From an uncultured Muribaculaceae bacterium (lineage in GTDB: Bacteria > Bacteroidota > Bacteroidia > Bacteroidales > Muribaculaceae), in NCBI GenBank assembly GCA_910583675.1, contig CAJTYH010000028.1, positions 1 to 37,876 on the forward strand: a DNA stretch of 37,876 nucleotides. Direction: 5' to 3'. This document shows, piece by piece, positions 33,799 through 37,876 of the stretch. The notes under the pieces were generated by a model. The model made no database searches. It saw only the letters and a list, made by a program, of their open reading frames with translations, and was not told where the DNA came from. The translations under genes were made by a program, and so were the position numbers. Each line of letters opens with the position of its first letter. Position 1 is the stretch's first letter.

Positions 33799-35280
33799 AT
33801 GGCAAAAGAATTGAAAGATTTAACCAAGCGCAGTGATAATTATTCACAATGGTATGACGACTTGGTTATTAAGGCAGACCTTGCCGAACGTTCAGCAGTG
33901 CGCGGATGCATGGTCATCAAACCTTACGGATATGCAATCTGGGAAAAGATGCAACACGAACTTGACCGGATGTTCAAGGAAACAGGCCATCAGAACGCTT
34001 ATTTCCCATTGCTGATCCCCAAATCGTTCCTCAGCAAAGAAGCAGAACATGTTGAAGGCTTTGCAAAGGAATGTGCCGTTGTCACACACCACCGGCTTAT
34101 GAACAGCCCCGACGGCAATGGGGTAGTGGTGGATCCTGAAGCAAAGTTAGAAGAGGAACTTATAATCCGTCCCACATCTGAAACCATAATCTGGAATACA
34201 TACCGCAACTGGATCAACTCTTACCGCGACCTCCCCATCCTGATCAATCAATGGGCCAATGTGATGCGGTGGGAAATGCGTACACGCATGTTCCTCAGAA
34301 CAGCGGAATTCCTTTGGCAGGAAGGGCATACGGCTCATGCTACCCGTGAAGAGGCTGAAGAAGAAGCCATACGCATGCTGAATGTGTATAACGATTTTGC
34401 CCACAACTTCATGGCTGTTCCGGTGATAAAAGGTGTGAAATCTGCGAACGAACGTTTTGCGGGTGCGCTTGAAACTTACACCATCGAAGCTATGATGCAA
34501 GATGGCAAGGCACTGCAATCCGGTACTAGCCATTTCCTCGGACAGAATTTCGCAAAGGCTTTCGATGTGACATTCATAAACAAGGATAACAAGCCCGAAC
34601 TGGTATGGGCGACTTCGTGGGGCGTTTCCACACGTCTTATGGGCGCACTTATAATGTCGCATTCCGATGACAACGGCCTTGTCCTTCCTCCACATCTTGC
34701 TCCGATCCAATGTGTCATAGTTCCAATCTACAAGAACTCCGAGCAACTGGCACAAATCACCGAACATGTGCAACCGATAATCAAGGAGCTTCAATCACTT
34801 GGTGTCAGCGTAAAATACGATGATGCTGAAAACCGTCGTCCGGGATTCAAGTTCGCGGATTACGAGTTGAAGGGTGTTCCTGTGCGTCTGGCAATCGGTG
34901 CAAGGGATATTGAGAACGGCACAGTGGAATTGATGCGTCGCGATACCCTGGAGAAACAGGTAGAACCGTTGGAGGGGATAGCGAAATATGTAAAGGATCT
35001 CCTGGAAGATATTCAGGACAATATTTACCAGAAAGCCCTCCGTCACCGCAATGAAATGACCCGTGAGGTAAATTCATACGAGGAATTCAAAGTGGAGATT
35101 GAGAAAGGCGGTTTCCTTCTTTGCCACTGGGACGGGACTCCTGAAACGGAAGAGAAGATCAAGGCTGAGACCAAGGCTACGATCCGTTGTATCCCATTGG
35201 AGGGAGACAAGACACCGGGGGTATGCATGGTTACCGGCAAACCATCCAAACAGCGTGTGATATTCGCTCGCAACTATTGA
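33799..35280 (+). CDS. proS: Prolyl-tRNA synthetase, archaeal/eukaryotic type
   Basis: A 493-residue class II aminoacyl-tRNA synthetase that charges tRNA-Pro. It belongs to the ProS type without the bacterial editing insertion: start KELKDLTKRSDNYSQWYDDLV, motif 1 around GCMVIKPYGYAIWEKM, motif 2 around RPTSETIIWNTYRNWINSYRDLP and WANVMRWEMRTRMFLRTAEF, motif 3 around GVSTRLMGALIMSHSDDNGLVLPP, then the anticodon-binding domain and the extra C-terminal domain ending with Tyr (IFARNY). This form is usual in Bacteroidales. It has its own promoter and a strong hairpin downstream. Confidence 0.97.
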   Translation: MAKELKDLTKRSDNYSQWYDDLVIKADLAERSAVRGCMVIKPYGYAIWEKMQHELDRMFKETGHQNAYFPLLIPKSFLSKEAEHVEGFAKECAVVTHHRLMNSPDGNGVVVDPEAKLEEELIIRPTSETIIWNTYRNWINSYRDLPILINQWANVMRWEMRTRMFLRTAEFLWQEGHTAHATREEAEEEAIRMLNVYNDFAHNFMAVPVIKGVKSANERFAGALETYTIEAMMQDGKALQSGTSHFLGQNFAKAFDVTFINKDNKPELVWATSWGVSTRLMGALIMSHSDDNGLVLPPHLAPIQCVIVPIYKNSEQLAQITEHVQPIIKELQSLGVSVKYDDAENRRPGFKFADYELKGVPVRLAIGARDIENGTVELMRRDTLEKQVEPLEGIAKYVKDLLEDIQDNIYQKALRHRNEMTREVNSYEEFKVEIEKGGFLLCHWDGTPETEEKIKAETKATIRCIPLEGDKTPGVCMVTGKPSKQRVIFARNY

Positions 35281-35300
35281 TTTAACGAAATTCAAATGAG

Positions 35301-35334
35301 CAGGAGCACGCATGATGCGTGCTCCTGTGTTTTT
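35301..35334 (+). terminator. Hairpin terminator after proS
   Basis: CAGGAGCACGCA (35301-35312) pairs perfectly with TGCGTGCTCCTG (35316-35327), followed by TGTGTTTTT. It ends 15 bases before the glycosyltransferase ATG, so that gene may depend on readthrough. Confidence 0.8.
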
Positions 35335-35348
35335 CAGCCTTATGAATT

Positions 35349-36308
35349 ATGACAGACCAACTTCCGACAATTGCAATTGTAGTTCCATGCTATAATGAAG
35401 AGGCCGCTCTACCAATATCTATACCCAAGATGTTGGGTGTGATTACTGAACTTGTGAACCAGGGGTTGGCTAAAGATGATTCGTATATCTTGCTTTGCAA
35501 TGATGGGAGCACTGACAGGACATGGGAAGTGATTGAAAAATTCCATATGCGCGATGCCGCCGTCAAAGGAATCTCACTTGCACACAACCGAGGCCACCAG
35601 AATGTATTGCTTGCCGGTCTGATGACTGTAAAAGACCATTGCGACGCAGCCGTCTCAATTGATGCCGACCTGCAGGATGATCCAAATGCCATACTTGAGA
35701 TGGTGCGCAAATTCCATGAAGGAAAAGAGATCGTGTATGGAGTGCGATCTTCACGGGATACAGACACATGGTTTAAACGAAACACTGCACATGCCTTTTA
35801 TTCTTTCCAGAATATCATGGGGCTTGAGACCGTCTACGACCACGCTGACTACAGGCTTATGAGCAATCGGGCATTGGAGCTCCTTGCCCAATACGGAGAA
35901 TCGAATCTTTTCCTCAGAGGCATAATACCCCAAATAGGTCTGGACAATGACATTGTGACTTATGCGAGAAACGAACGTGTGGCCGGTGAGTCCAAATATC
36001 CGTTGGCCAAGATGCTCAGTTTTTCAATAGACGGCATCACATCTTTTTCAGCACGTCCCATGCGCTGGATTTTCATGACGGGCCTATTACTCCTTGCAGT
36101 AGACATTGTAGTGGCATTATATGTATTGGTATCATATTTCTTCAGTGATCATATCAGTGCCGGCTGGGCATCGTTGATGTTGTCAATATGGGCACTGGGG
36201 AGCATGATACTTATCGCCATAGGCATCGTCGGAGAATACATCGGCAAAATATTTGTCGAAGTGAAGCATCGCCCCCGTTATGCCATATCCGACAAACTAT
36301 GGGATTAG
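35349..36308 (+). CDS. GT2-family glycosyltransferase, DPM1/GtrB type with two membrane segments
   Basis: A 319-residue enzyme with an N-terminal GT-A domain and a C-terminal membrane anchor. IAIVVPCYNEE (8-18) and CNDGSTDRT mark the nucleotide-binding region, and SIDADLQDDP contains the metal-binding DAD (105-107). Two hydrophobic helices follow at about 238-265 and 273-300. This layout matches polyprenyl-phosphate glycosyltransferases that load glucose or mannose on undecaprenyl phosphate; donor and acceptor are inferred, not proven. It sits alone between two hairpins, with no GtrA flippase beside it. The ATG at 35349 starts the domain properly; the ATG at 35342 is in another frame. Confidence 0.9.
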   Translation: MTDQLPTIAIVVPCYNEEAALPISIPKMLGVITELVNQGLAKDDSYILLCNDGSTDRTWEVIEKFHMRDAAVKGISLAHNRGHQNVLLAGLMTVKDHCDAAVSIDADLQDDPNAILEMVRKFHEGKEIVYGVRSSRDTDTWFKRNTAHAFYSFQNIMGLETVYDHADYRLMSNRALELLAQYGESNLFLRGIIPQIGLDNDIVTYARNERVAGESKYPLAKMLSFSIDGITSFSARPMRWIFMTGLLLLAVDIVVALYVLVSYFFSDHISAGWASLMLSIWALGSMILIAIGIVGEYIGKIFVEVKHRPRYAISDKLWD

Positions 36309-36324
36309 GGGATAAATGATTCTC

Positions 36325-36370
36325 AATAAGAAGCCCGGGGACCTAACTTTAGACCTCCGGGCTTATTATT
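36325..36370. terminator. Bidirectional terminator between convergent genes
   Basis: AAGCCCGG (36331-36338) pairs with CCGGGCTT (36357-36364), flanked by AATAA (36325-36329) and TTATT (36366-36370). The A-tract/T-tract flanks make it an intrinsic terminator for the glycosyltransferase gene on plus and the DUF5723 gene on minus. Confidence 0.8.
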
Positions 36371-36382
36371 AAAGATATACGA

Positions 36383-37813
36383 CTATCGTTTTGCCTTTGA
36401 ACCGAAGTTTACGCTGAAACCAAAATTGATATTGGCATTCGCCTTACCAACAGGAACAAACTGCGGAGTGACTTTGAAGAACTGATGATCGGATCCAATA
36501 AAGAATGTGAAGCCTTTCGGATGAAAATTCACCATCCAACCAAATGACGAACCGAAAGTGCCGGCACCATAGTTGATGGAGCAATCAAACCAACTTATGG
36601 GTTTGACATTGGCAAAGAAACGACCTTCCGTAAACGAGAAACATCCTCCCATACGCTGAGAAAAGAGGAATCCGCCGGTCAGTCCCTTATAGAAAGGCAT
36701 CTTGTATTCGGCACCGATCGCAAGAGTGGCGGCGAGTGCCGTGGTACGTGATTTTCCACTATTGTCCGCCCGTTCGAAGTTTGCACAATCTTTTAGATCG
36801 TCGAATATGCCATCAATCTGTTCTTCCAGCTTGTTTTGCTCGTAATCAGGCTGATCAGAATCTATTGCGACATTGTCGAAACCATCAAAACGCCATTGTG
36901 TATCCGGCGTAACTGCATGCTGATTGTTATTCCAATTGATAAATCCCATGTCAGTAAGTGCAACCGACAGATTCAGGCCATCCACAAATTGATGCATGTC
37001 ATATGTGGCACCAAGATCAAAACCCAGACCAAAGCCTGCCAGACTGAAATTGTCATAGTTTATACCGTCATAGTCTATCTGGTTGTATTGGTCAGGCTTG
37101 TCAAGGTCGATGCCGCTTTCCTGATTTGTGGGGACATATAGACCAGAACCGGCAGCAAGATTCAATTCTCCCTTTGCCCGTACAGACCAATATTCATCAC
37201 TCATATGCACGTCCATTGTCTTGATGCGTGCGTCAGCATGCCCAAGACCAAACAGAAGTTTGACTTTAGCACCTACGGCAAGCTCGTTGTTGATCTTGTG
37301 CTGATGGCCGAGAGCGACCTCTGCAAATGCATTGGCACGCAATCTTACGTTCTCGAAACTATAGGCGGTACTTGGGCCGGTCATACCGACCTTCATGAAC
37401 GTGAACAGATCCTTGGGAAGATTCACTCCCATTTCAGCGCGGGTGGATACCGTTACGGTATTGTATCCCTTGAAAGCGCGGAAACCGAAAGAGAAGAGAG
37501 TCATGTTCAGATTTGCACTGAGATGATTGTTCTTCTGGAGCTTATCAAGGAACTCTTCGTTTCCAACCGAGCTGTTCATAAAGGTTGTAAGCTGCCCATC
37601 AGGTTTCTTATATATAAACGTCTTGACACCTACATTGCTTGAAAGCCCTACTCCGAAGTTTCCCAATACCGGAATGGCCACATAGTTGTTTTCAGGAGCA
37701 AAGGCGGGGTTGAGTTGATGACGGAAATTGTAGCCTTCGAGGAAGTAACCGGATCGGCTTGCCTCCTGAGCCGACAACGCGAAAGTACCGGCAACCAATA
37801 CACCGGCAAGCAT
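36383..37813 (-). CDS. DUF5723 family outer-membrane beta-barrel protein
   Basis: About 476 residues from the first ATG. The start MLAGVLVAGTFALSAQ is a hydrophobic signal sequence with cleavage near SAQ, and the mature part opens with SGYFLEGYNFRHQLNPAFAP, typical of DUF5723 proteins. The remainder consists of alternating aromatic and glycine beta strands (for example FGLGHADARIKTMDV, FGLGFDLGATYDM) and ends with FGFSVNFGSKAKR, as expected for a barrel in the outer membrane. The signal lacks the usual positive N-region; in-frame codons upstream read INKFDYSLIKLY and would supply it, but begin with ATA, not ATG. Function unknown. Confidence 0.82.
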   Translation of the reverse strand: MLAGVLVAGTFALSAQEASRSGYFLEGYNFRHQLNPAFAPENNYVAIPVLGNFGVGLSSNVGVKTFIYKKPDGQLTTFMNSSVGNEEFLDKLQKNNHLSANLNMTLFSFGFRAFKGYNTVTVSTRAEMGVNLPKDLFTFMKVGMTGPSTAYSFENVRLRANAFAEVALGHQHKINNELAVGAKVKLLFGLGHADARIKTMDVHMSDEYWSVRAKGELNLAAGSGLYVPTNQESGIDLDKPDQYNQIDYDGINYDNFSLAGFGLGFDLGATYDMHQFVDGLNLSVALTDMGFINWNNNQHAVTPDTQWRFDGFDNVAIDSDQPDYEQNKLEEQIDGIFDDLKDCANFERADNSGKSRTTALAATLAIGAEYKMPFYKGLTGGFLFSQRMGGCFSFTEGRFFANVKPISWFDCSINYGAGTFGSSFGWMVNFHPKGFTFFIGSDHQFFKVTPQFVPVGKANANINFGFSVNFGSKAKR

Positions 37814-37845
37814 ATATAATTTAATAAGTGAGTAATCAAATTTAT

Positions 37846-37875
37846 TTATTGTAAAATTTCTTCCGCTTCAATACG
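37846..37875 (-). CDS. Possible 3' end of an upstream gene
   Basis: On the minus strand the last bases read RIEAEEILQ then TAA (37848-37846). The fragment is too short to identify. It would end 32 bases before the ATG at 37813 of the DUF5723 gene, consistent with an operon entering from the right edge. Confidence 0.25.
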   Translation of the reverse strand, partial: RIEAEEILQ

Positions 37876-37876
37876 T

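Noticed and set aside
34147..34794. 215-codon open frame antisense to proS
   Set aside because: proS is unmistakable on the plus strand; the antisense frame has Cys/His-rich composition typical of a shadow.
1..37876. CRISPR arrays, insertion sequences, tRNA or rRNA genes
   Set aside because: No regularly spaced repeats, transposase motifs or cloverleaf-like sequence were seen; T-loop-like strings found (for example near 2428 and 15899) are inside clear coding regions.

Overview
The window is ordinary chromosomal DNA from a member of the Bacteroidota, almost certainly order Bacteroidales. The evidence is the gene families (DUF4835, DUF4290, DUF5723, a short SerA without a regulatory domain, an archaeal/eukaryotic-type ProRS), the conserved order dnaN - exonuclease - coaBC - DUF4835 - recN - rlmB, and promoters of the Bacteroidota type (TTG/TTTG, 19-21 bp, TAnnTTTG). 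The gene content would suit a Muribaculaceae-like gut species, but the family-level guess is weak. There is no prophage, insertion sequence, CRISPR array, rRNA or tRNA that I can see. The left end cuts into rpsP and the right end appears to cut the gene upstream of a DUF5723 outer-membrane gene.

Layout. 1-7031: rpsP start (minus), divergent from a plus-strand replication, repair and CoA group (dnaN, exonuclease, coaBC, DUF4835, recN, rlmB). 7121-13918: serine synthesis (serC, serA), then, after a strong hairpin, the menaquinone genes menD, menB, menC and menE. 14052-18627: an NhaC antiporter, a secreted metallophosphoesterase, and a DegT aminotransferase overlapping a HAD phosphatase. 18717-29787: a long minus-strand block holding dacB, an acidic unknown protein, rsmI, a coiled-coil lipoprotein, ftsY, rimO, menF, a patatin phospholipase, a GH13 amylase and prs. 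29986-36308: plus-strand tetR-fabG, DUF4290-rimM, a small acidic protein, an OmpA-like protein, proS and a GT2 glycosyltransferase. 36383-37813: a minus-strand DUF5723 protein.

How the genes work together. menF, D, C, E and B give most of the route from chorismate to 1,4-dihydroxy-2-naphthoyl-CoA; menH, menA and the thioesterase are not here. serC and serA make phosphohydroxypyruvate and phosphoserine. fabG, patatin and the TetR regulator concern lipids; dacB concerns the cell wall. Much of the rest is translation and core housekeeping (rpsP, rlmB, rsmI, rimO, rimM, proS, ftsY, prs).

I found no convincing new multi-gene system. The observations most worth a second look are non-coding: a perfect 14-bp inverted repeat holding the two -7 elements of the divergent dacB/tetR promoters, a near-perfect 17-bp inverted repeat framing the metallophosphoesterase promoter, a large hairpin just before menD, and a tandem hairpin after the lipoprotein gene. 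Protein-level oddities are a Lys in place of the catalytic His in SerA and a DUF5723 gene whose natural start may be ATA.
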